A stretch of 64,000 nucleotides of DNA from Celerinatantimonas sp046054195 (GTDB lineage Bacteria > Pseudomonadota > Gammaproteobacteria > Enterobacterales > Celerinatantimonadaceae): contig NZ_JBEQCS010000007.1 in assembly GCF_046054195.1 (NCBI RefSeq), forward strand, positions 62,001 through 126,000, written 5' to 3'. The first letter of the stretch is position 1. Each line of letters begins with the position of its first letter. Position numbers and translations under genes: made by a program. Shown piece by piece: positions 18,541-27,624 of this stretch. The notes beneath the pieces are model-generated. The model had not been told where the DNA came from, did no database searches, and saw nothing but the letters and a program-made list of their open reading frames with translations.

Positions 18541-18677
18541 GTAAAATTTCACCTAAAATAGCTATTCACATCCAAGCGTTGATATGCAGAATATTGTAAA
18601 CGATGAGAATATGTTAACTAACCATGATTGGTTGGTGATGTGAGCCGGCACACTCTGGTCATTAAAAGGATGTTTCA

Positions 18678-20516
18678 ATGGATCAGCTAGTTCAAGTAGT
18701 CTTCCCAACTTCCTGGATGGTTGCTGGTGCTTTGGCTGTTTGTGTCGTTATTTTGTTAATTTTGTTTACGTTGCGCCACCAATTTCCACAATTGTTGGGG
18801 CAGTTGTTTATCCAAAATGGTCCCGGGGCTATTTTCATCTTTAATGCCCATACGAAACAGTTTCTCTATGCCAATTCTCTGGCATTTGAGATGTTACCGT
18901 TAATTCGCCAAAAACATCGTTGGCAACTTCTAAATGAAACGTTGGAAAATTCTTTAATTAAGCTGCTGGGCCAGAGTTTATCTAAATCTGGTGGCGTTAA
19001 TTGGACGTTTCAAACTGGCCAAAAGCAATCTAATGTACGCTTGTATGCTCGCCGTGGTCACTATTTACGCCAGCAAGTTTGGTTTATTCACTGTTTCGAT
19101 GACCAAGAGAATGTGGCTGAGCATGTTCGCTTAAAAACGCAAGTTGAACGCTTGCATGATGCGTTTAATTCATTACCTAACTTTGTTTACTTTTGCGACC
19201 GCAACAATCAGATCTTGGGCTGTAATCAGGCTTGGGCCAATTATCATGGTTTGCAAGCGCAGGATATAACAGGCAAAGCGTTGCACGATTTTTTTACCGA
19301 TTCAGAGATGCAATTGCATCAGCGGTTGGTCGAGCAGGTTTTAGCTGGTAAACCAGAACCTTTGCGTCAGTGGATTATTCGTGGCGATGGCAAACGCAAG
19401 TTATTAGAAACCAATGGCTATCCTTTGTGTGATAGCGAGCAAAACACCCTAGGAATGATGAATATTTCTGCTGACGTCACGCTTTGGCATGAACTTAACC
19501 AAGCCTTAGAGCAAGAAAATCAGCATCGAATTGCCACTGAAAAAGAACTCCATCGGCAAAATAATTTAATTCGTTCAGTTTTTAATGCCTCGCCTGACCC
19601 CATTGGTTTTATCGATGCCAACGGCGTTGTCACAGGCGCCAATGGGCCTTTTGCAAGATTATTGGGCAGTTCCCAGACAGAGCTTTCGGGGATGCACTTA
19701 AGTGAATTAGTTGGTGCGGTTCGGGCTAAATTTCATCAAGATCAGCATCGGGAAATTTTTGCCACAGGCAAAGGGATTAGTTATGAGTTTATGCAAACGA
19801 AACTGGCCAATGACGATGAGCAAAGCGAGAGCTGGTATGAGATTCGCAAAGCGCCATATCATGACAATGTCACCGGAGAGCAAGGCATTGTGATGATTGG
19901 CCGGGATATTTCTGAGCGTAAACAGAGCGAGCATCAGCTAGCATGTACAGTGAAACGGTTAGAGAAACTGAGCTTTTTAGATGGACTGACGCAAGTTGCC
20001 AACCGTCGAAGCTTTGATAAAGTGCTCGCTCAGCAATGGAATATTCATCGGCGAAGTGGCGATCCTCTGGCAATGCTTATGCTCGATATCGACAGCTTCA
20101 AACAATATAACGATAACTATGGGCATCAGTGCGGTGACAAAGTGCTCAAACAAGTGGCTAATATTTTACAAATGGTCGCCAAACGGCGCAGTGATTGGGT
20201 GGCCCGCTACGGCGGCGAAGAGTTTATTATTTTGATGCCACAAACTGACCTTAATGGCGCGTCGTTGGTCGCTCAACAGGTTTTAGATAAAGTCAGAGAG
20301 TGTGAAATCGAACATCTGTATTCTAATGTTGAACGGTATCTGACGGTCAGTATTGGTGTTGCAAGCACACGTTTATTTGAACATTATCCTTGTCAGGAGC
20401 TCACTCGCACCGCTGATCGCTGTCTCTATCAGGTCAAACATAGTGGTCGTAACGACTACCAAGGCGCATTAATCAGTGAATTGGCTGATGTTGCATCATT
20501 TTTACCACAAAGATAA
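18678..20516 (+). CDS. PAS-PAS diguanylate cyclase
   Basis: A 612-residue sensor enzyme expected to make c-di-GMP. A membrane helix lies at residues ~12-32. Two PAS domains follow, at ~165-275 (FVYFCDRNNQILGCN) and ~295-415 (DPIGFIDANGVVTGAN). A GGDEF domain at ~430-595 has an intact GGEEF active site, and RRSD exactly five residues before it is the inhibitory I-site. The gene sits between yhcC and arcB, an order I recall from Vibrio cholerae; in E. coli the two neighbours adjoin. Some redox sensing through PAS, alongside ArcB, is conceivable but is inference. Confidence 0.92.
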   Translation: MDQLVQVVFPTSWMVAGALAVCVVILLILFTLRHQFPQLLGQLFIQNGPGAIFIFNAHTKQFLYANSLAFEMLPLIRQKHRWQLLNETLENSLIKLLGQSLSKSGGVNWTFQTGQKQSNVRLYARRGHYLRQQVWFIHCFDDQENVAEHVRLKTQVERLHDAFNSLPNFVYFCDRNNQILGCNQAWANYHGLQAQDITGKALHDFFTDSEMQLHQRLVEQVLAGKPEPLRQWIIRGDGKRKLLETNGYPLCDSEQNTLGMMNISADVTLWHELNQALEQENQHRIATEKELHRQNNLIRSVFNASPDPIGFIDANGVVTGANGPFARLLGSSQTELSGMHLSELVGAVRAKFHQDQHREIFATGKGISYEFMQTKLANDDEQSESWYEIRKAPYHDNVTGEQGIVMIGRDISERKQSEHQLACTVKRLEKLSFLDGLTQVANRRSFDKVLAQQWNIHRRSGDPLAMLMLDIDSFKQYNDNYGHQCGDKVLKQVANILQMVAKRRSDWVARYGGEEFIILMPQTDLNGASLVAQQVLDKVRECEIEHLYSNVERYLTVSIGVASTRLFEHYPCQELTRTADRCLYQVKHSGRNDYQGALISELADVASFLPQR

Positions 20517-20630
20517 TCAAAGCGTTTATAACTGATTTTGGTTGGCTCCTGCCTCTGGCATAATGGCTTCTTAGCAAACGTTTTTTAAACAGTGATAACG
20601 TTCTCGCGCTCATCACCACGGATAATCAAT

Positions 20631-23018
20631 ATGGATGATAATTTAATCGTCAAGCCGCTGCGTAATCTGGCTCATTATTATGTACATCTTCTTTCTCGTC
20701 TGGGGCTCGTTAAATTTACCTTAAGTTTGGCAACACTGATTATTGTTGCTGCTCTAGCCATTCAGATGGTCTTAACTTTTTTCCTAACCGGTTCTATGGC
20801 ATCAAAAGATGATGTGGTCCGCTCAGTTTTCTTTGGCTTGGTGATAACGCCTTGGGCTGTCTTTTTTATGTCGGTGGTGGTCGATCAGCTAGAAGATTCG
20901 CGCCAGCGCCTGACTAAAATGATCCGAAAACTTGAAAAAATGCGCACCCGGGACCTTGAGCTCAATAAAAAACTAAAAGAGAACATTACACTTTTAAATA
21001 GTGAAATTGGCGAGCGTAAACGTGCTGAAAAAGCATTGCAACACACAATGGCTGAGCTTCGCCAAGAAGTTCAAATCCGTCAACAAGCGCAAGATGAGCT
21101 CGAAGAACGCAGCGCCTTGCTGCGCAGTTTTATTGATACATCGCCTGATTTAGTCTTCTATCGTAATCAATCTGGGCAGTTTTCTGGCTGCAATATCGCG
21201 ATGGAAAAACTGACAGGTAAAACTGAGCAACAGATGATTGGTCTAACGCCTATCGAGGTCTATAGCGACGATGTGGCGCAATTTGAAATGCAAACGGATA
21301 AAGAGGTGTTTGCCAGCGATGAAAGTATGACTTATGCCCAGTGGCTGACTTATCCTGATGGTCGTAAAGCATATTTTGAGCTGCATAAAGTGCCATTTTA
21401 TAGCGGTGATGGCCATCGCCTTGGGCTACTCGGGTTTGGCCGTGATATTACCGAGCGCAAACATTATCAAGAAGGGTTGGAGCGGGCGAGCCGCGAAAAA
21501 ACTGAGTTTATTTCAACCCTGAGTCATGAACTGCGCACCCCTTTAAATGGGGTGGTTGGCTTAAGTCAGATTCTATTAGATAGTCCGCTCAATCCTGAAC
21601 AGCGCCGACAACTGCAGACCATCTATATTAGCGCCGTTACGCTTGGCAATATCTTTAACGATGTCATTGATTTAGATAAGTTGGATAGACGTCGTTTTAA
21701 TATTAATAAAGCGCCCATGGAGCTACCAGCTTTCTTGCATGACTTGGAACGCTTAGCTGTATTGCAGCTGGAAGCGAAAAATTTATCTTTTAGTATCGAT
21801 TATCCTCAGCAATTACCGGTGTGGGTCGAAACGGATGCGACTCGGCTTCGCCAAGTGTTATGGAATATTATCAGCAACGCCACGAAATTTACCGAGCAGG
21901 GCGGAGTCACCATTCGTCTGAGCATCAGTGAGCGTACTGAAGAGCATTGTGTCTTAACCTTTGATGTGGCGGATACGGGCATTGGGATCCCGCATGATGA
22001 GCTAGAGAATATCTTTGCTATGTATTATCAAGTCGATAATAAAGCGCAAGCCACCGGAACCGGTATTGGTTTGGCCGTTTCCAAACAGTTTGTTGAGGCG
22101 ATGGATGGTCAATTAAGTGTGACCAGCGAGCTTGGTGAAGGAACCTGTTTTACCATCTGTTTACCGATGCGAATTTGCGACCAGCAACAGATAGATGAAG
22201 ATGATGAACTGCCACCGCTACATCTGTTGCTGGTGGAAGATGTTGAGCTTAATATTCAGGTTGCAAAAACCCTTCTAGAAAAACAAGGGCATGAGGTCAA
22301 AGTGGCTAAAACAGGCCAACAGGCCCTTGATCAAGTGCTCGCAAATGATGACTTTGATGTTCTGCTTTTGGATATTCAGCTTCCTGACATGACAGGCTTT
22401 GAGCTTGCCGATACGTTAAAAGAGCGCTTTAAAGATGATCTCCCACCGATGGTGGCTTTAACTGCTAACGTGGTTAATCGTAAAGAAGATTACCAGCGTC
22501 ACGGGATGGTCGATGTCGTGCGCAAACCGTTGTCAATCAAAGCGGTCAATAAGGTATTTAATCATCTATTTTCTGTTTCCGGCGTTAGCTCGACGATGGC
22601 TGATGCACCGAGCGTTAGTGAGGCTGAAGTTGTACCTAGCCACGTTAACAACGAATCGCTTATTTTAGATGAAGAAGTTTTAGGAGAATTTTGTCAGGCT
22701 CTAGGTACCGAGGGAATGGCGAAAAATGTGGATCTATTTGAACAGGCGATTGACCCCTATTTAGATGTTTTACATTCTAATTTAATTGCCCAAGACCATG
22801 ATGGTATTGTCAGTGAGGCCCATAAAATTAAAGGGGCGGCAGGCTCGGTTGGCTTAGCTCGCATGCAGCGCTTAGCCAATCAGATGCAGAGTCCTGATTT
22901 GCCTGCCTGGCAGCATAATTTAACCCGTTGGTTTGAAGAGCTCAGCAATGCTCGCAAGCAAGATATAGCAACGCTTCGAACATGGTTGAGTGAGCATCGG
23001 CAAACATTTAGCCGCTAA
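20631..23018 (+). CDS. arcB: aerobic respiration control sensor kinase
   Basis: A hybrid histidine kinase of 795 residues from the ATG at 20631; the GTG at 20592 would add 13 non-family residues. Two N-terminal membrane helices (~25-45 and ~58-78) are followed by a coiled coil (~80-145), a PAS domain (~150-270), the kinase core with phosphoacceptor His in STLSHELRTPLNG, N and G boxes (NIISNATKF; DTGIGIP), a receiver domain (Asp in LLLDIQLPDM) and a C-terminal HPt domain (His in EAHKIKGAAGS). This is the full ArcB phosphorelay, which signals quinone redox state to ArcA. ArcA is not in the window. Confidence 0.97.
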   Translation: MDDNLIVKPLRNLAHYYVHLLSRLGLVKFTLSLATLIIVAALAIQMVLTFFLTGSMASKDDVVRSVFFGLVITPWAVFFMSVVVDQLEDSRQRLTKMIRKLEKMRTRDLELNKKLKENITLLNSEIGERKRAEKALQHTMAELRQEVQIRQQAQDELEERSALLRSFIDTSPDLVFYRNQSGQFSGCNIAMEKLTGKTEQQMIGLTPIEVYSDDVAQFEMQTDKEVFASDESMTYAQWLTYPDGRKAYFELHKVPFYSGDGHRLGLLGFGRDITERKHYQEGLERASREKTEFISTLSHELRTPLNGVVGLSQILLDSPLNPEQRRQLQTIYISAVTLGNIFNDVIDLDKLDRRRFNINKAPMELPAFLHDLERLAVLQLEAKNLSFSIDYPQQLPVWVETDATRLRQVLWNIISNATKFTEQGGVTIRLSISERTEEHCVLTFDVADTGIGIPHDELENIFAMYYQVDNKAQATGTGIGLAVSKQFVEAMDGQLSVTSELGEGTCFTICLPMRICDQQQIDEDDELPPLHLLLVEDVELNIQVAKTLLEKQGHEVKVAKTGQQALDQVLANDDFDVLLLDIQLPDMTGFELADTLKERFKDDLPPMVALTANVVNRKEDYQRHGMVDVVRKPLSIKAVNKVFNHLFSVSGVSSTMADAPSVSEAEVVPSHVNNESLILDEEVLGEFCQALGTEGMAKNVDLFEQAIDPYLDVLHSNLIAQDHDGIVSEAHKIKGAAGSVGLARMQRLANQMQSPDLPAWQHNLTRWFEELSNARKQDIATLRTWLSEHRQTFSR

Positions 23019-23925
23019 TATAAAATGATAACCAGATAGCGATGAAGGCCGGACAGGCTAAAGAGAGTAAAAATCCACTGACAATGGCAACTGGTACACA
23101 CTGAGTGCCACCGCTTTTGGCAATAATTGGCAGGGTAAAGTCCATTGATGTTGCCCCGCCATAGCCAATTGCAGCGCTTTGAGAGATGGGCATTAACAGT
23201 GGGATTAAAATAATCGCGATGAGCTCACGCAATAGATCGATAAAAAATGCGCTGCTTCCCATCAGAGCATTGACTTGGCCGCTAATTAAAATTCCTGATA
23301 ATGAATACCAACCAAAGCCGCTGCTTAGTGCCAGAGCCAATGGTTTTGGAATATCTAACAGCCAGCCTGCTAATAGTGCCGCTGGTAAGGTGCTGATAAA
23401 AACGATTGCCGCAATTAACATTCCTCGATGATCAAGCAAGACCTGCCTGAGAGTGAGATCACTGGCGCGAAGTTGTAAGCCAATCAGTGCCAGTAGCAGC
23501 ATGAGCACATAATCACTGAGCTGGGTTTGATATGGAAGGTGCCAGTGGCCAAATAGTCCCAGGGCAAATCCACCTGCGACAATGGCAACCATCGAGGCGG
23601 AATCTTTAAACATCGCCGGCGTGAGTTTAAATTTTCCGCCTTGTGCGGTCTCTTTAGACCATTGAAGATAACGACGAAATAAAAATAAGCCAGCTAAATT
23701 AAAGAAAGTAATCGCGCTAATAAACACCGAACAGATAAGAACTAATCGAGTAAGATTACTGGCCAGATTATCGATGAACGCTAAGTTATATCCCATGATA
23801 GCTAAAATGATATAAACCATTTTGCTAAGGCTTGTATTAATTAGCTGGATTAGCCGAGGTTGTTTAATCTCTATGGCATACCCAATAAAAAGAGGGGCAA
23901 GAATTAAGGCAATACTGAACAACAT
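23008..23925 (-). CDS. lysO: L-lysine exporter LysO (YbjE, DUF340)
   Basis: A 305-residue inner-membrane protein with about eight to ten helices. Diagnostic regions are DSASMVAIVAGGFALGL near residue 110, GFGWYSLSGILI near 202, and MDFTLPIIAKSGGTQCVPVA near 262, all strongly conserved in the DUF340/LysO family. E. coli LysO has 299 residues and exports lysine and thialysine under ArgP control. The gene is convergent with arcB and overlaps its last 11 bp, so no terminator fits between them. I did not identify an ArgP site upstream. Confidence 0.93.
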   Translation of the reverse strand: MLFSIALILAPLFIGYAIEIKQPRLIQLINTSLSKMVYIILAIMGYNLAFIDNLASNLTRLVLICSVFISAITFFNLAGLFLFRRYLQWSKETAQGGKFKLTPAMFKDSASMVAIVAGGFALGLFGHWHLPYQTQLSDYVLMLLLALIGLQLRASDLTLRQVLLDHRGMLIAAIVFISTLPAALLAGWLLDIPKPLALALSSGFGWYSLSGILISGQVNALMGSSAFFIDLLRELIAIILIPLLMPISQSAAIGYGGATSMDFTLPIIAKSGGTQCVPVAIVSGFLLSLACPAFIAIWLSFYISG

Positions 23926-24226
23926 GTAATTTCTCTGGCTAATACAGATATCTAAATTAAATCAGGATGTATCATAGCAAACCCGCTGCTATATAAATAT
24001 ATTTTGTTTTTCATCCTATCGTTTGCACCCCACGCCAGACAAGCGTTTACAGACTCTTCAGACAGTTAGATAACAATATAGTTGTCAATTTTTCAGACGA
24101 ATATAGATAGATAAAAACAAAAAACAGAATAATTGTGTTTTATGTTATTTCGAATAGCTTTCGTTATTTTTAATTGCTAGTATTTTCAAAATATTTCAAG
24201 TTATTAGATAAGTTTAAGGAGGTTTT

Positions 24227-24325
24227 ATGCACCCAGTTATGACTCATAATACATTAAGCCTTCTTAGCATCGAACTGTATCAATCTTATACCTCAGCATC
24301 ATATGGTTTGGATTATAAACGATGA
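24227..24325 (+). CDS. putative 32-residue peptide
   Basis: A short ORF with a near-perfect ribosome binding site, AAGGAGGT at 24216-24223. The peptide begins MHPVMTHNTLSL, is mildly hydrophobic and has several Tyr and Ser residues. Its TGA overlaps the ATG of the next short ORF (ATGA), which is the arrangement of translationally coupled genes. I do not recognise it. It opens a small-ORF cluster that ends with a DUF1127-type gene and a terminator. The strong binding site is the main evidence for expression. Confidence 0.5.
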   Translation: MHPVMTHNTLSLLSIELYQSYTSASYGLDYKR

Positions 24326-24515
24326 AACCAATGCTTAATCGTATTATCCAAGCTGATTATTTGCGTGCTAGCGCAAGCCATATGCTCTGCTTAAACCATT
24401 CTATAAAACATCTGTTTTTAGATTATTAGGCGAAGAGTATCTTCGGGCTGCGCAGCTGATGCGTAGTTCGGTGTTTGATGTTCTTCGTATCGCTGTGTTT
24501 CCCGATTATTTGTAA
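24322..24515 (+). pseudogene. small ORF, possibly frameshifted
   Basis: The frame opened by ATG 24322 encodes 35 residues and stops at 24429. The -1 frame is open from 24372 to TAA 24515 but has no good start of its own and ends VFDVLRIAVFPDYL. Both parts contain a YLRA[SA] stretch after two acidic or mixed residues (QADYLRAS; GEEYLRAA), suggesting related or duplicated sequence. It could be one gene broken by a single-base indel, a programmed shift, or simply a coupled 35-residue peptide followed by noncoding DNA. The case rests on codon-like composition and on spacing to the DUF1127-type gene. Confidence 0.35.
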
Positions 24516-24536
24516 CTGTAAAAATAGGGAAATATT

Positions 24537-24860
24537 ATGTTATCAATTCGATTAAAACTCACTCAGTGGTTAATTGATGGACTGCTCGGTTATCAGGACC
24601 AATTAGAAACTCGTCAATGGCTAAAGCAGATGCGCAAAAACCAGATCTCGATAGGTGAAGGAATGAGCTCTCATATACGCCGAGATATCGGTCTTTCTCA
24701 ATCCGTCGTGTATAAAGCGAAAGAACCTAAACTCAGTCGAACAGATGTTGAGAAAACACCTCGTAGTCGCCGAAAAATGACAGTGAGTGGTCGTATGCAG
24801 CATGTGAATTGGCCTCCAACGAGCAGGCGGAGATTACTCCGCCAACGTGCAACTCGATAA
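24537..24860 (+). CDS. DUF1127-type small protein
   Basis: A basic 107-residue protein. Residues ~24-58 resemble the DUF1127 (YjiS-like) motif: a Trp-containing helix (RQWLKQMRK) followed by SSHIRRDIGLS, where the [LI]xRDIGL core is diagnostic. The C-terminal half is a long Arg/Lys-rich tail without known domain, making it longer than most family members (45-75 residues). Known family members affect stress responses, phosphate or carbon metabolism by binding RNA or protein, but the role here is unknown. AGGGAAA precedes the ATG, and a strong terminator follows directly. Confidence 0.65.
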   Translation: MLSIRLKLTQWLIDGLLGYQDQLETRQWLKQMRKNQISIGEGMSSHIRRDIGLSQSVVYKAKEPKLSRTDVEKTPRSRRKMTVSGRMQHVNWPPTSRRRLLRQRATR

Positions 24861-24865
24861 ACAGG

Positions 24866-24889
24866 GCCCCGTTAACGCGGGGCTTTTTT
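24866..24889 (+). terminator. Rho-independent terminator after the DUF1127-type gene
   Basis: GCCCCG (24866-24871) pairs with CGGGGC (24878-24883) and is followed by six T. Its tail touches the stop of the convergent exported-protein gene. Confidence 0.9.
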
Positions 24890-25586
24890 ATGGACCAAAA
24901 CTGATGCTAAGCCATTGTAAATAGCTGCCTTTAGCAAGAGCGATTTGCGAGCTTGCACAACTGTTTAAGCCACGTGAAAGCAACGATTGTTCTGGCGTTT
25001 GTTGTTGATATTGATAATGGTGCATCAGTGTCAGTTTAGGCAAATCTCCGCTGAGAATAGCCTGATGACGCTGTATTAATGTGGTTTGTTTGGCTAGTAA
25101 ATCGCGTTGATAAGGACCGTGAATGGTACTGACCAGTGTCAACGATTGGCCGTTTGCCTGGGCCAAAATGACCCACACTTTTTGCTCAAAGCCTGCAGCT
25201 TGGTTAAATGTGCCAAGGGTTTTAAGCTCTGATGGCCTAAAAAACAATGCACTTTGAAAGCCATTTACCACTCGGCTTAATTTTAACTGCCAGTTAGCGC
25301 CGAGTTGTTGGAGCAAATCTTTGGTTTGAGCGGGGGCTTTTTTACTATTTAAATTTGTCACAAGTAGTGCACCAGAGCGTTTAATCTGTGCCATTGCTGC
25401 TTTGGGTAGCGGCTGGTTAAGCGCTTTTGCATTTAAGCTCGCTAAGGTAAATGCATCCGTTGGACAATCGGTAAAATTTAAGTCATCTGCTGACAAGCTC
25501 GATATTTTTACTGACTCTGCAGCCTTAGCTTGGACTGTGAAAAGAGCGAGTAAAAAGGTCAGTTGTAAGATTTTATTTATTCTCAT
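24888..25586 (-). CDS. exported protein of unknown function, possibly EEP-fold relic
   Basis: The ATG at 25586 is chosen because a clear signal peptide follows (MRINKILQL... cut after QAKA-AE); a longer open frame to 25961 lacks coding character. This gives 232 residues, about 210 after cleavage. The mature protein has an order faintly like the endonuclease/exonuclease/phosphatase superfamily: a middle FQSALFFRP, then LVSTIHGPYQRDLL and AILSGDLPK where family enzymes have STHL and GDFN. The catalytic Asn and His are not preserved, so enzyme activity is doubtful. Two Cys pairs could form disulfides. It is divergent from the COG3146 gene. Function unknown. Confidence 0.6.
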   Translation of the reverse strand: MRINKILQLTFLLALFTVQAKAAESVKISSLSADDLNFTDCPTDAFTLASLNAKALNQPLPKAAMAQIKRSGALLVTNLNSKKAPAQTKDLLQQLGANWQLKLSRVVNGFQSALFFRPSELKTLGTFNQAAGFEQKVWVILAQANGQSLTLVSTIHGPYQRDLLAKQTTLIQRHQAILSGDLPKLTLMHHYQYQQQTPEQSLLSRGLNSCASSQIALAKGSYLQWLSISFGP

Positions 25587-25663
25587 ATTAAAGCTTATTT
25601 GCGATTTTAGTCTGATAGGATAGAAGACTCGACAATGGAGGGCAAACCTTTGTAGGAGGTTGT

Positions 25664-26806
25664 ATGGCTGGGTTTCAAAGTGGCTGGATTCAGACACTTC
25701 AAGATTGTCCAAAACAACAATGGCAAACGTTAACACAAGATAATGGACCATTCGTCCAGTACGATTTTCTTCGTATTCTTGAGCAAAGTGGTTGTGTGGG
25801 AGGCGATACCGGTTGGCAAGTTTGTCACTGGTTAATGTGGCACAACGACAGGCTAATCGCCGCGGTTCCTGGATACATAAAATATCACTCTTTTGGCGAA
25901 TATGTGTTTGATTGGGGATGGGCGGATGGTTACCAGCGCTCTGGTATTGAGTATTATCCAAAATGGATTAGTGCCGTTCCATTTACCCCAATTACCGATG
26001 ATCGGCTGTTAATCGCCCCGGATGCAGATGAAAAGCTGATTTTGCAACGGTTGCACAGCGATCTGGTGCAACTGAGTGAGCAATATCATCTCAGTGGCAC
26101 GCATTGGTTATTTACCCCAGCCCATTGGCAGGCCCCTCAAGATACAATTCAGCGGTGTCAAATTCAGTATCATTGGCATAATAAGTTCTACCACGATTTT
26201 GATGATTTCCTGGCTCGGCTAACTTCGCGAAAACGCAAGATGATTAAAAAAGAACGCCGCGCAGTTGCTGATTATGGCATTGAGATTGAGCAAGTCGATG
26301 GCGATGCGATGGGCCCGCTCCACTGGCAGTGTCTGGTGCAATGCTATCAGCAGACATATTTAGAACACAGTGGTCATTCAGGATATCTTAATGAGCAATG
26401 GTTTGCTCTGCTACGTAAACATCTGAGCCAGCAAATGATGGTTGTATTTGCGTCATTTGATGGTCAGCTGATTGCTGCAAGCCTCTTTTTTAAAGGTAAG
26501 AACACTCTTTATGGGCGTTATTGGGGATCGCTTGCGCATGCTGAGTTGTTACATTTTGAGCTGTGTTATTATCAGGGCATCGAGTATTGCATTAAGCATC
26601 AATTAAGTCATTTTAATGCCGGTGCCCAAGGCGAGCATAAATTGCTGCGTGGCTTTGAACCTACCTATTGTTATTCATACCACCATCTGGAACACCCTGA
26701 TTTTGCGAAGGCGTTAGCTGAGCTGCTCAGTCAGGAACGTGAATATATAACTGAGCAGTATCAGCAAGCTCTGGATGTTTTACCGTTTAAGCAATCAGGT
26801 GGGTAA
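25664..26806 (+). CDS. COG3146/DUF482 GNAT-fold protein
   Basis: A 380-residue cytoplasmic protein of the DUF482 family, which has the tandem GNAT fold of FemAB-like peptidoglycan-bridge transferases. Typical features are GPFVQYDFLRILEQSGCV near the start, YVFDWGWADGYQR near residue 85, and the C-terminal HFNAGAQGEHKLLRGFEPTYCYS around 320-345. It may transfer an acyl or aminoacyl group, but no substrate has been established for the family as far as I know. GGAGG lies nine bases upstream of the ATG. Confidence 0.82.
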   Translation: MAGFQSGWIQTLQDCPKQQWQTLTQDNGPFVQYDFLRILEQSGCVGGDTGWQVCHWLMWHNDRLIAAVPGYIKYHSFGEYVFDWGWADGYQRSGIEYYPKWISAVPFTPITDDRLLIAPDADEKLILQRLHSDLVQLSEQYHLSGTHWLFTPAHWQAPQDTIQRCQIQYHWHNKFYHDFDDFLARLTSRKRKMIKKERRAVADYGIEIEQVDGDAMGPLHWQCLVQCYQQTYLEHSGHSGYLNEQWFALLRKHLSQQMMVVFASFDGQLIAASLFFKGKNTLYGRYWGSLAHAELLHFELCYYQGIEYCIKHQLSHFNAGAQGEHKLLRGFEPTYCYSYHHLEHPDFAKALAELLSQEREYITEQYQQALDVLPFKQSGG

Positions 26807-26826
26807 GAATCGCTTGTTACGGGGCA

Positions 26827-27351
26827 TTAGCGAAGCGGGTTTTCGCTGGCCCGAAATAATCGTCTGCGCCGGCGAAATAATCTCGCTATAGATGCTTTTA
26901 CAACCATAAATAAAATCGCAAAAATAATTCCGCACAACAGGGCGGATTGATTAATCACAATCCCCGGTTGATAGTGATTCAAGGTGGACAATAATAGTTT
27001 GGGTTGGGGGTAGCGAATTAATGCCCAGAGCTGTTTGCCAAGACTTGGACTATCTAATGACTGAACCGAAGTTGCAAGATTTTGTGTTTCATCCTGAGTG
27101 GTTTGAATTAACTGGGCTGTTTGCTGGCTGGCGCTATCTTTGCTGTTTTGTAATTGCAGAACTAATTTGTCCACCGATGCTAAATTTTGGCTCTTAGCAA
27201 TGGTATTAAATTTATCTAGAACACTTTGATTTGATTGCAGATATCCTTCAACTCGCTGTTGATATAAGCTGATAAATTGGGGCACTTGCATAGCTATAAT
27301 AAAAATAGCTACAAATAACAAACGATCAATGATTCCAAGTAAAAAGCGCAT
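26827..27351 (-). CDS. DUF2937-type membrane protein
   Basis: The ATG at 27351 follows GGAG; an upstream start would add 14 unrelated residues. The 174-residue protein has an N-terminal membrane helix (~6-26), a helical, Gln-rich periplasmic stretch (~30-120) and a second helix (~140-160), then a strongly basic tail (RRRRRLFR). This architecture and the FISLYQQRVEGYL segment fit DUF2937, found in Vibrio and relatives. Function is unknown. The gene is convergent with the COG3146 gene, only about 20 bp apart. Confidence 0.6.
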   Translation of the reverse strand: MRFLLGIIDRLLFVAIFIIAMQVPQFISLYQQRVEGYLQSNQSVLDKFNTIAKSQNLASVDKLVLQLQNSKDSASQQTAQLIQTTQDETQNLATSVQSLDSPSLGKQLWALIRYPQPKLLLSTLNHYQPGIVINQSALLCGIIFAILFMVVKASIARLFRRRRRLFRASENPLR

Positions 27352-27624
27352 AAGAACTCCGTGAAAAGCGATGCATAGGCCATCCAATGGCAAGAATCAT
27401 CTAAGTGATAAAATAATACGATGACATTTTATAGCATATCTTTATGAAATTTCGGTAGTAATTCGCGTCTTATATCGTGTTTTAACTGCGCTCAAACCGC
27501 TACTTTGTAAAAGTTACCGTATTAATAGTAGAGTAAATAGAGAATAGTCCCAATTTTTGTCGGTTTATTTTAATTATTGAGGGCTTAAAATGACAAAAGT
27601 TATTGATGTAATCAGGTGGATCTC

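Noticed and set aside
25587..25961. N-terminal extension of the exported-protein gene
   Set aside because: It would bury a perfect signal peptide and overlaps the divergent COG3146 gene.
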